A stretch of DNA of 8,679 nucleotides from Acidobacteriaceae bacterium (GTDB lineage Bacteria; Acidobacteriota; Terriglobia; Terriglobales; Acidobacteriaceae). The notes below the pieces were generated by a model. The model was not told where the DNA came from. It did not search any database and saw nothing but the letters and a program-made list of their open reading frames with translations. The stretch covers positions 1-8,679 of the forward strand of contig JAOAPJ010000019.1 of assembly GCA_025462805.1 (NCBI GenBank), written 5' to 3'. This document shows, one piece after another, positions 1-6,173 of this stretch; position 1 is the first letter of the stretch, and the number at the start of each line of letters is the position of its first letter. The position numbers and the translations under genes were made by a program.

Positions 1-4
1 AGTA

Positions 5-51
5 AGCCGCCGGGAGCCCGGCGCTCCCGCGCGATGGGAGGGTAGGCGGCT
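5..51. other. GC-rich inverted repeats at the left edge, no gene seen
   Basis: AGCCGCC at 5-11 is complementary to GGCGGCT at 45-51. Inside it, CGGGAGC (11-17) pairs with GCTCCCG (23-29) around a 5-nt loop. A competing pairing of CTCCC (24-28) with GGGAG (36-40) is also possible. No reading frame with a credible start or family match covers positions 1-152. The structure could be a terminator or the 3' untranslated part of a gene beyond the left edge. There is no T-tract, so I do not call it a terminator. Confidence 0.4.
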
Positions 52-96
52 CCCGTTGGCCGCTGCCGTTGAGTGCTGCTGACCGGTGGAGAACTT

Positions 97-123
97 CCCC
101 ACCCCAGCTTCGCCAGGATGGGG
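97..123 (-). repeat. Strand-asymmetric hairpin in the 3' region of padR, possible dispersed palindromic repeat
   Basis: Read as minus-strand RNA, CCCCATCC pairs with GGGTGGGG and the stem continues inward to a GC-GAA-GC tip, giving 12 consecutive pairs around a GAA triloop. Three of the pairs are G-U (forward positions 102/118, 105/115, 106/114). On the plus strand these same positions would be C-A mismatches, so the fold is better on the strand that transcribes padR. It begins 30 nt after the padR stop codon. No U-tract follows, so it may act as a 3'-end stabiliser, a rho-dependent end or one copy of a dispersed palindromic element. The repeat idea rests on resemblance to GGGGCA/TGCCCC-type intergenic palindromes that I associate with acidobacterial genomes, and I have not verified it. 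Confidence 0.5.
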
Positions 124-152
124 CATCTGGTTCAGGCAACGGCCACGAGGGC

Positions 153-746
153 CTACGCCTTTTCGATGTCGCGCGCGGCCTGGTCGATGATCTCGACGAT
201 GCGGCTGCGCTGTTCCGGAGTGGGGTTGCCGGCACGCAGGCCAAGGGCCATGCGGAAGTTCTGAATGGCGCGCATGATCTGCGGATCGCGCTCTGCCGGA
301 CGTGCAGCGCTGCCGATGCCAGCCATGCGGTGCAGGATGGCGTCGACCGCTTCGCGATTCTCTTTGAGGCTCTTGCTGCCCTCTTCGGTAATGGAGTAGA
401 GCTTGCGCGTGCCTTCGTTGGTGACGGTGGCGAGGCCGGTTTCTTCGAGCAGCGTGAGCATGGGGTAGATGACGCCTGGACTGGGGGAGTACGCGCCGCC
501 GAGCTTCTCTTCGATGGCCTTGATGAGGTCATAGCCGTGACGGGGCTTCTCGGCAATCAGCTGGAGCAGCAAAAAGCGGAGGTCGCCGGAGGCAAAGAGC
601 CGGCCGGGGCCGCCACGACCGCGCCAGAAGGGGCGCTCTCCCTCGCTAAAGGGACCTGCAAAGGGGCCGTGACCCCGGAAGTGCCGTTCCTCCGGGCCTT
701 TACCGCATCCGGAGGAGCCTCTCAGGCATTCATGTATGTATCTCAT
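153..746 (-). CDS. PadR-family transcriptional regulator
   Basis: This 197-residue cytoplasmic DNA-binding protein has a PadR winged-helix domain at about residues 55-127. It shows the family signatures GDLRFLLLQLIAEKPRHGYD (54-73), SPGVIYPMLTLLEETGL (89-105) and RKLYSITEEG (114-123), the last being the wing. A helical C-terminal part (about 150-197) probably mediates dimerisation. The first ~50 residues are rich in Gly, Arg, His and Pro and look disordered, as is common in one PadR subgroup. PadR proteins usually repress their own gene and a neighbouring transporter or stress gene; no such target is visible here, and the next gene on this strand would be off the left edge. The ATG at 746 is the only ATG, GTG or TTG before the domain, and it lies 6 nt from the -10 box, implying a leaderless transcript. 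The family call is secure; the ligand and targets are unknown. Confidence 0.93.
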   Translation of the reverse strand: MRYIHECLRGSSGCGKGPEERHFRGHGPFAGPFSEGERPFWRGRGGPGRLFASGDLRFLLLQLIAEKPRHGYDLIKAIEEKLGGAYSPSPGVIYPMLTLLEETGLATVTNEGTRKLYSITEEGSKSLKENREAVDAILHRMAGIGSAARPAERDPQIMRAIQNFRMALGLRAGNPTPEQRSRIVEIIDQAARDIEKA

Positions 747-752
747 GTCTGC

Positions 753-781
753 AGTATCACGATATATCTTGAATGTGTCAA
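753..781 (-). promoter_or_regulatory. Sigma70-type promoter of padR, predicted leaderless
   Basis: On the minus strand a perfect TTGACA (-35, complement of 776-781) is followed after exactly 17 nt by GATACT (-10, complement of 753-758, 4/6 to TATAAT). Six nucleotides separate the -10 box from the ATG at 746, so transcription should begin at or within a base or two of the A of the ATG. This leaves no room for a Shine-Dalgarno site. Confidence 0.65.
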
Positions 782-783
782 GA
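757..783. promoter_or_regulatory. Candidate PadR operator: two overlapping dyads in the padR promoter
   Basis: TCACGATATATCTTGA at 757-772 is a 16-bp palindrome with one mismatched pair (760/769) and a perfect GATATATC core at 761-768. It fills the spacer between the -10 and -35 boxes. A second dyad, TCTTGA (767-772) with TCAAGA (778-783), crosses the -35 box. A repressor dimer bound here would block RNA polymerase. PadR proteins are known to bind AT-rich dyads in their own promoters; assigning this site to this PadR is an inference. Confidence 0.5.
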
Positions 784-1002
784 AGATCACTTTGTCAGGT
801 CATTGATACGGTGGAACGCATCCTGCTCGATGCCGGGGAGGCGAGCTGAATTGCCATTTCCCTGGCGGATTGTGTAGGTTCGGGAGGCAGTCAAGGGCAG
901 CAGTGACTGGAGAGGCGCGCTTAGCCGGGAGCCGGCAGACGCACCCCAGAGCCTCGCAGGTTGCAGCCTGCACACCTTTGCCCTTTCCCTTGAAGGAGCG
1001 CC

Positions 1003-3108
1003 ATGCAGTCATTTCGTTTCGCCGCCATTGTCCTTATGGGCACAGGTATCGCCTGCGCCCAGAGTGCCCTCTCGCCACACTTCCTGCCCGAACTGGATGC
1101 CTTAGCCGATACGCCCTCCAGCGGCGCTCCCGCCGAGCCGAAGGCTCCGCGTAGCTTCGACAAGAGCTCGATGGACCTGTCGGCCGACCCATGCAGCGAT
1201 TTCTTTCAGTACACCTGCGGCAACTGGGTCAAGGACAACCCGATCCCGGCTGACCAGTCACGCTGGGGCAACTTCAACATGCTGGCGGAGCGGAACCAGT
1301 GGCTGGTGTACAAGGACCTGGAAGTGGCGGCCAACGCGAATGCGACGCGCACGCCGCTGCAGGCGAAGTATGGGGACTTTTACGCTTCGTGCATGAATGT
1401 GGCCGAGGTGAATGAGAAGGGTTCTGCCCCGCTGAAGCCGGCGCTGGATCGTGTGGATGCGATCAGCGATAAGAGGCAATTGGCCGACGCGCTGGTGACG
1501 CTGGAACGCGAGCACTCGACGGATGCCATCTTCCGCTTCGGCGTGCAGCAAGACACCAAGGACAGCTCCAAGCAGATCGCCGCTGTATCGCAGGGCGGTC
1601 TGGGGCTGCCTGACCGCTCCTATTACATCGAGAAGGGGGAGCGCGAGACCAAGATCCGCGAGCAATACGTCGAGCACATGACGAAGATGTTCGTGCTGGC
1701 GGGCGACACGCCGGAGAAGGCTGCTGCCGAAGCGAAGAGCGTGTTGGCGATTGAGACGGCGCTGGCAGAGGGCTCACTGAGCCGCACGGACCTGCGTGAG
1801 CCGACCAACCGGTATCACATCAAGACAGTTGCGGAGCTGAAGACGATCGCTCCGGGGTTCGACTGGTCAGACTACTTCAGCAAGATCGGCATCGGTCCCT
1901 TCGACACGCTGAACGTGGCGCAGCCGGCGTTCTTCGAGGCGGTGAACAAGCAGATCGACAGCGAGAGCCTGGATGCCTGGAAGAGCTATCTGCGGTGGCA
2001 AGCGATCCACGACGCGGCGCCGTGGCTGAGCGATGCGTTTGTGCAGGAGAACTACAACTTTTTCAATGCGACGCTGCAGGGAGCGAAGGAGATCCAGCCG
2101 CGCTGGAAGCGCTGCACACGCCTGACCGATGGGGAGCTGGGCGAGGCGGTGGGACAGGACTGGGTGAAGAAGAACTTTCCGCCCGAGGCGAAGGACAGCA
2201 TGACCAAACTGGTGGCGGCGCTGGACAAGGCGCTGGGTGAAGACATTCAGCAACTGGCGTGGATGAGCGACGCGACGAAGAAGGAGGCTGAAGCGAAGCT
2301 GGCGATGTTCCGCAACAAGATCGGATATCCGCAGAACTGGCGCGATTATTCAAGCGTGGTGGTGAAGCGTGACGATCTGCTGGGTAATGTGGCGCGAGCG
2401 GATGAGTTCGAGCAGCAGCGCGACCTGAAGAAGCTGGGCAAGCCAGTGGACGAGACGGAATGGGGCATGACGCCGCCGACGGTGAATGCGTACTACAACC
2501 CGAGCATGAACGACATCAACTTCCCGGCTGGGATTCTGCAGCCGCCGTTCTTTTCGCTGACGACGGACGAGGCGGTGAACCTGGGCGGGATCGGCGTGGT
2601 GATTGGGCACGAGATGACGCACGGGTTCGACGACCAGGGCTCGAAGTACGATGGCAAGGGCAATCTGCGCGAGTGGCAGACGGCGGAGGATCGCAAGGCC
2701 TTCACCGAGCGAACCGACTGCGAGGTGAAGGAGTATGACCAGTTCGCTCCGGAGCCGGGCGCGAATGTGAACGGCAAGCTGACGCTGGGCGAGAACACAG
2801 CCGACAACGGCGGCATTCGCATTGCGTTTCTGGCGCTGGAGAACACGCTGGCGGATGAGGGCAAGAAGCTGAATGGGCCGAAGGTAGACGGCTTCACACC
2901 AACGCAGCGCTTCTTCATCGGCTTCGGCCAGGTGTGGTGTGAGAATCGCCGGGAGCAGTATTCGCGCATGATGGTGAAGGTGGACCCACACTCGCCGGGC
3001 AAGTTCCGGGTGAACGGCACAGTGCAGAACTTCGACGAGTTCGGGAAGGCCTTCCACTGCAAGAAGGGTTCTCCGATGTACCCGGAGCATAGCTGCCGGG
3101 TCTGGTAA
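1003..3108 (+). CDS. Secreted M13-family (neprilysin-like) zinc metallopeptidase
   Basis: This 701-residue zinc endopeptidase probably acts on oligopeptides in the periplasm or outside the cell. All hallmarks of family M13 are present. These are the N-terminal PCSDFFQYTCGNW segment (C64, C72), the substrate-binding NAYYNP (495-500), and the zinc motif HEMTH (H536, E537, H540). The third zinc ligand E597 and D601 lie in ENTAD, the DPHSPGKFR pair H663/R669 has the neprilysin 6-residue spacing, and the C-terminal signature is CRVW (698-701). Length matches full bacterial members. Residues 1-19 form a signal peptide with a likely cut at ACA/Q. A GIAC sequence ending at C18 is a poor lipobox because of Gly at -3, so a soluble protein is preferred. 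The start is supported by AAGGAG four bases before the ATG. A strong hairpin follows the stop. The active site is complete; the natural substrate cannot be read from sequence. Confidence 0.96.
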   Translation: MQSFRFAAIVLMGTGIACAQSALSPHFLPELDALADTPSSGAPAEPKAPRSFDKSSMDLSADPCSDFFQYTCGNWVKDNPIPADQSRWGNFNMLAERNQWLVYKDLEVAANANATRTPLQAKYGDFYASCMNVAEVNEKGSAPLKPALDRVDAISDKRQLADALVTLEREHSTDAIFRFGVQQDTKDSSKQIAAVSQGGLGLPDRSYYIEKGERETKIREQYVEHMTKMFVLAGDTPEKAAAEAKSVLAIETALAEGSLSRTDLREPTNRYHIKTVAELKTIAPGFDWSDYFSKIGIGPFDTLNVAQPAFFEAVNKQIDSESLDAWKSYLRWQAIHDAAPWLSDAFVQENYNFFNATLQGAKEIQPRWKRCTRLTDGELGEAVGQDWVKKNFPPEAKDSMTKLVAALDKALGEDIQQLAWMSDATKKEAEAKLAMFRNKIGYPQNWRDYSSVVVKRDDLLGNVARADEFEQQRDLKKLGKPVDETEWGMTPPTVNAYYNPSMNDINFPAGILQPPFFSLTTDEAVNLGGIGVVIGHEMTHGFDDQGSKYDGKGNLREWQTAEDRKAFTERTDCEVKEYDQFAPEPGANVNGKLTLGENTADNGGIRIAFLALENTLADEGKKLNGPKVDGFTPTQRFFIGFGQVWCENRREQYSRMMVKVDPHSPGKFRVNGTVQNFDEFGKAFHCKKGSPMYPEHSCRVW

Positions 3109-3129
3109 CCACTCTTGCGCGGATACAAA

Positions 3130-3165
3130 CAGAAGGCCGGCGGGTTGCAGCCGCCGGCCGTTCTG
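3130..3165 (+). terminator. Hairpin terminator after the M13 peptidase
   Basis: GGCCGGCGG (3135-3143) pairs perfectly with CCGCCGGCC (3151-3159) around a 7-nt loop. After one bulged G (3160) the stem continues with CAGAA/TTCTG (3130-3134/3161-3165), giving 14 pairs. It begins 21 nt after the stop codon. There is only a weak T-run behind it, as is usual in GC-rich genomes. It suggests that the lipoprotein genes downstream have their own promoter. Confidence 0.7.
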
Positions 3166-3244
3166 CTACCGCATGCTGGCTCATGCGCGTCAGAAGAAAC
3201 ACAGCGCTTCTTCCCCCGAGTAGCCCGAACATGCCTTCACCTTT

Positions 3245-3332
3245 TACAATGCAAGCGGGCCCCCACCCACACCTCCAAGCTGTTTTGGCAGCCTCGACGC
3301 ATGCGTGTGCATCGGGACGAAGGAATCGGATG
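3245..3332 (+). promoter_or_regulatory. Leader of the first lipoprotein gene: possible -10, palindrome and ribosome-binding block
   Basis: TACAAT at 3245-3250 fits a -10 box, but no convincing -35 lies 16-18 nt upstream. A perfect 10-bp palindrome, ACGCATGCGT, lies at 3297-3306. AAGGAA at 3320-3325 is a good Shine-Dalgarno site five bases before the ATG at 3330. The block GAAGGAATCGGATGAAGTT (3319-3337) recurs with one change before and over the start of the second lipoprotein gene. The promoter call is weak; the ribosome-binding site is strong and fixes the start. Confidence 0.4.
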
Positions 3333-4649
3333 AAGTTGAAGAATATCGGCCGGGCTGCAGTTGCCCTTGCCGCCTCTGCTGTAGCCGTCCTCGGCATGTC
3401 GTCCTGCACCACCAGCTTCACCGTTGGCTACATGTTCATCACGGGCGCCGCTACGGGCGCCGGGACCACTTTCGGCCAGATCGCCTCTTACAAGATCACC
3501 AACAACACGGGTCAGCTGGTCCAGACCAGCATCACCAGCAGCGCCGGGGTCAACCCGATTCAGGCGGTGGTCAGCGCGGGTGGATCGTACGTCTATGTGC
3601 TCAACGCCGGTTGCGGCAACCAGGGGCAGGCGGCCTGCAGCAATGGGGGAGCCGCGCAAGCCAGCCAAATCGATCTGTTCTCGGTTGGCGGATCGGGACG
3701 TCTGACGCATCAGGCGACATACTTCCCGCGGGGCACGAACACGCTGAACATCCAGATCAACGGAAACTTTCTGTATGCGGTGGACCAGTACGCGCCGGCG
3801 GATCCCAGGGTGGGCGGGCTGCAGACGATCGGGGATATCTCGGCCTTCGGGATCGACTCGGTAACCGGGCGCCTCACCACGCTGCTGAACAATCAGCAAA
3901 ACGATTCCACTGGCCTGCCCCTGCCCTACTTCCCGGTGGGTACGAATCCGGTGTGGCTGTCTCTCTCCGGCAGCTTTGCCTTTGTCGCAGAGCAGGGCGC
4001 GGGCACGGCCAATGATCCGGCGCAGGCGATCTTCATCTACAACCAGAGCAGCAGCACTGGCCAGCTGACGCCGACGCAGAGCACGCCAACCCCGACCGGG
4101 GCGACGCAGTTGACTTATGTGTACGCGACTGGCTCGACAGTATATGCGCTGGACGCGGGCACGCCGCTTCCTCTAGCCCAGGCCGGAGGCAGCGGCGTGA
4201 CGGGTCAGATCCTGATCTATACGGTGGCCTCCGGGGGAACGCTGGGCGGCGGGATCGTGGCGAAGCCGAACACCGGTCAGAATTCGCTCGCACGCTATCC
4301 CTTCCGCATGATCGTCAACGACAGCCGCAAGTTTGTCTGGGTGGCAAATGCCGGGGTCAATACAGACGTCAACGCGATCGGCAGCGTGATCACCGCCTAT
4401 GTGATCCAGACCAACAATGAGCTTGCAGACGCAAACAACGGCGGCAATCTGATCCCCACGGGAGCGAGTCCACGATGCATTGTGGAGGACCCGTCGAATC
4501 AGTATGTGTACACCGTCAACTTCAACGACAGCTCGATTACCGGCAAGAAGATCGACCAGAACGCAGGCGGGTTGAATGCCTTGCCGAAGCCGATGCCTGC
4601 ACCTCCCGGCTCCCCCACCTGGGCGGCGGTCTCGGGCAGCACCTTCTAA
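3330..4649 (+). CDS. Exported lipoprotein with lactonase-type beta-propeller fold (first of tandem pair)
   Basis: This 439-residue protein begins with a lipoprotein signal: Lys at 2 and 4, a hydrophobic core at 9-22, then MSSC with C26 as the lipidated residue. The Met at -3 is acceptable but not ideal. The rest is made of short repeating strand segments typical of the COG2706 (6-phosphogluconolactonase-like) seven-bladed propeller. Examples are GQIASYKITNNTGQL (49-63), YVYVLNAG (87-94), FLYAVD (147-152), FAFVAE (216-221), VYALDAG (271-277), FVWVANAG (335-342) and YVYTVNFND (392-400). Known COG2706 enzymes are cytosolic. An envelope-anchored copy is more likely to bind ligands or act on extracellular substrates, so I do not assign lactonase activity. 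The M at 3330 is chosen because it has AAGGAA and begins the signal peptide; an upstream in-frame ATG (3183) lacks both. It is 127 nt before a paralogue. Confidence 0.85.
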   Translation: MKLKNIGRAAVALAASAVAVLGMSSCTTSFTVGYMFITGAATGAGTTFGQIASYKITNNTGQLVQTSITSSAGVNPIQAVVSAGGSYVYVLNAGCGNQGQAACSNGGAAQASQIDLFSVGGSGRLTHQATYFPRGTNTLNIQINGNFLYAVDQYAPADPRVGGLQTIGDISAFGIDSVTGRLTTLLNNQQNDSTGLPLPYFPVGTNPVWLSLSGSFAFVAEQGAGTANDPAQAIFIYNQSSSTGQLTPTQSTPTPTGATQLTYVYATGSTVYALDAGTPLPLAQAGGSGVTGQILIYTVASGGTLGGGIVAKPNTGQNSLARYPFRMIVNDSRKFVWVANAGVNTDVNAIGSVITAYVIQTNNELADANNGGNLIPTGASPRCIVEDPSNQYVYTVNFNDSSITGKKIDQNAGGLNALPKPMPAPPGSPTWAAVSGSTF

Positions 4650-4653
4650 GCAG

Positions 4654-4752
4654 CACTCGAGTGGGGTGCTGGTTACAATAAGCCAGCACTCCTGCTCGAG
4701 ACTTGAAGAGGTCATGCTGCTATCAGCAGCGATGCAGTGCGGCATACGCCGC
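4654..4752 (+). promoter_or_regulatory. Hairpin-rich leader between the two lipoprotein genes
   Basis: The gap holds several dyads in series. CACTCGAGTG (4654-4663) is a perfect 10-bp palindrome. GGGGTGCTGG (4663-4672) pairs with CCAGCACTCC (4683-4692), 10 pairs with one G-U and a 10-nt loop. CAGCAC (4651-4656) competes for the same GTGCTG. TGCTG/CAGCA (4715-4719/4724-4728) has a 4-nt loop, and GCGGC/GCCGC (4739-4743/4748-4752) has an ATAC loop. The first strong stem, just after the stop at 4649, could terminate or slow transcription. TACAAT at 4674-4679 could be a -10 box but lacks a -35. Regulatory use is inference. Confidence 0.45.
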
Positions 4753-4776
4753 GCCGATGAGGGATGAAGGAATCGA

Positions 4777-6069
4777 ATGAAGTTCAGTCAACTAGGCCAG
4801 CTTGCTCTGGCATCAGCCGTATCCGCCGCTTTGGTGCTGGGCATAACTGCCTGTGGACAGAGCAACACCATCGATTTCGTCTACGTCAGCTCAGCGAACG
4901 GCACCACGGGGAACATCTACGCCTATGCGGCGGACGGTGAATCGGGCGCCCTGAGCCAGATCGTGGGCTCTCCCTTTCCCACCGGGCGCAATCCGATTGC
5001 GCTGCTGACCTCGCCGAACAACCAGAATGTTTATGCGCTGAACCACGACGACAACACCGTGGTGGAGTACAGCGTGGGCAGCGACGGAAAGCTGTATTCA
5101 CAGAACACCTACAACCCGAAGTCCGGCACCAACCCCAATGGCATGGCGATCAGTCCGGACGGCAAGAGGCTGTATGTGGTCGAGGCGTACGGGCTGGACC
5201 CCAACAACAATCCGTACAGCGCGACCACACCCGGCATCGGCGCACTGGTGGTCTTTCCCATTAACCCGAACGGCACCCTGGGGACGGAGGCGACTTACCA
5301 GACCTGCAACAACCCGGTCGCGGTTTCGGCGGTACCGGACGGCAGCGCGCTGTATGTCGTGAACGATCCGGCGGGACAGCTCACGACGCTGATCGACACG
5401 GTGGCACAGCAGAACCGCGGCGCCACTGGAAGCGCCACGGTGATCTACCCGGCGGTGGGCAACTGCAGCGGCGGCGCGAGTGCCGTCGGTCAGATCTCCA
5501 GCTACGTGGTGAACACAAGCGCCGGAACCCTGAGCCCGGGCTCCGGCTCACCGTTCCGCGCTGGCGTCGCTCCTGTCGGGATCGCAACCGATCCGACCAG
5601 CCGCTTCACCTATGCGATCGATTACCGGCAGAACCAGATCCTCTCGTATAGCATCCAGCCGGGTGGACTGCTGGAGCCCCTGGTGAACAGCAATCAGACG
5701 ACGGGTCAGCTTCCGAGCGCGATCACGATCGATCCGCGCGGCCAGTTCATCTACGTCACCAACTATGGCACGGGCACGGTGAGCGGCTATCAATTGAACG
5801 CCGTGACTGGCGTGCCGGCTTCGTTGGCGGGCGCTGGATCGGCAGCGACCGATGTTGGCCCGGCGGCGGTGATCATCGAGGACGCGATCGGCCGTTACAT
5901 CTACACCGCGAACTTCGTCGGCAACTCGGCATCGGGGCTTTACCTCGATCCGAACGCCGGCACGACGACTCAGGTGCAGAACTCGCCCTTCCCAGGTGCT
6001 GTCAAGGCTACCGCGATAGCGTCCGTGAAGCACGGCAATCATGCCATCCAGGTGAACCCGACTTACTGA
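4777..6069 (+). CDS. Exported lipoprotein with lactonase-type beta-propeller fold (second of tandem pair)
   Basis: This 430-residue protein opens with a signal peptide and a good lipobox, ITAC, with C26 lipidated. At least six blade repeats of the COG2706 type are readable, each built as xPxxxxxxPxGxxxYxxN. They begin near residues 72 (NPIALL), 119 (NPNGMAISPDGKRLYVVE), 179 (NPVAVSAVPDGSALYVVN), 265 (APVGIATDP), 312 (LPSAITIDPRGQFIYVTN) and 361 (GPAAVIIED). Strands such as GNIYAYAADGESGAL (45-59) and GQISSYVVNTSAGTL (238-252) link them. The start has AAGGAA five bases before the ATG. It is a diverged duplicate of the preceding gene, with a more regular repeat pattern. Catalysis is unproven; a ligand- or protein-binding role at the membrane is equally possible. 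Confidence 0.88.
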   Translation: MKFSQLGQLALASAVSAALVLGITACGQSNTIDFVYVSSANGTTGNIYAYAADGESGALSQIVGSPFPTGRNPIALLTSPNNQNVYALNHDDNTVVEYSVGSDGKLYSQNTYNPKSGTNPNGMAISPDGKRLYVVEAYGLDPNNNPYSATTPGIGALVVFPINPNGTLGTEATYQTCNNPVAVSAVPDGSALYVVNDPAGQLTTLIDTVAQQNRGATGSATVIYPAVGNCSGGASAVGQISSYVVNTSAGTLSPGSGSPFRAGVAPVGIATDPTSRFTYAIDYRQNQILSYSIQPGGLLEPLVNSNQTTGQLPSAITIDPRGQFIYVTNYGTGTVSGYQLNAVTGVPASLAGAGSAATDVGPAAVIIEDAIGRYIYTANFVGNSASGLYLDPNAGTTTQVQNSPFPGAVKATAIASVKHGNHAIQVNPTY

Positions 6070-6095
6070 GTTCCTGGCGCCGACGACGCGACACT

Positions 6096-6131
6096 GAAGA
6101 GGCCTGCCCGCCCGGGCAGGCCTCTTCGTTT
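6096..6131 (+). terminator. Strong hairpin terminator between convergent genes
   Basis: GAAGAGGCCTGCCC (6096-6109) pairs perfectly with GGGCAGGCCTCTTC (6114-6127) around a 4-nt loop, a 14-bp stem followed by CGTTT. It sits 26 nt after the second lipoprotein stop. The acyltransferase gene ends 43 nt further on from the other strand, so the hairpin may serve both directions, although only the plus side has a short T-run. Confidence 0.85.
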
Positions 6132-6173
6132 GCGCAGCAGAAAGATCACCGCCGTCCGGGCAGCACAGCAGGC

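Noticed and set aside
69..806. Long plus-strand open frame of 245 codons opposite padR
   Set aside because: It lies antisense to a clear PadR gene and has no ribosome-binding site or family resemblance. Long antisense frames are expected in GC-rich DNA.
1003..1059. Possible lipobox (GIAC) in the M13 peptidase signal peptide
   Set aside because: Gly at -3 is a poor fit to the lipobox consensus, and ACA/Q is a good ordinary signal-peptidase cut. A lipoprotein form cannot be fully excluded.
2350..3090. Minus-strand open frame of 246 codons inside the M13 peptidase gene
   Set aside because: It mirrors the peptidase frame, is rich in Arg, His and Leu as antisense shadows are, and has no recognisable motif.
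3183..3329. Upstream in-frame ATG extending the first lipoprotein by 49 residues
   Set aside because: There is no Shine-Dalgarno site there. The extension would bury the lipoprotein signal peptide, which begins exactly at the ATG at 3330 with its own AAGGAA.
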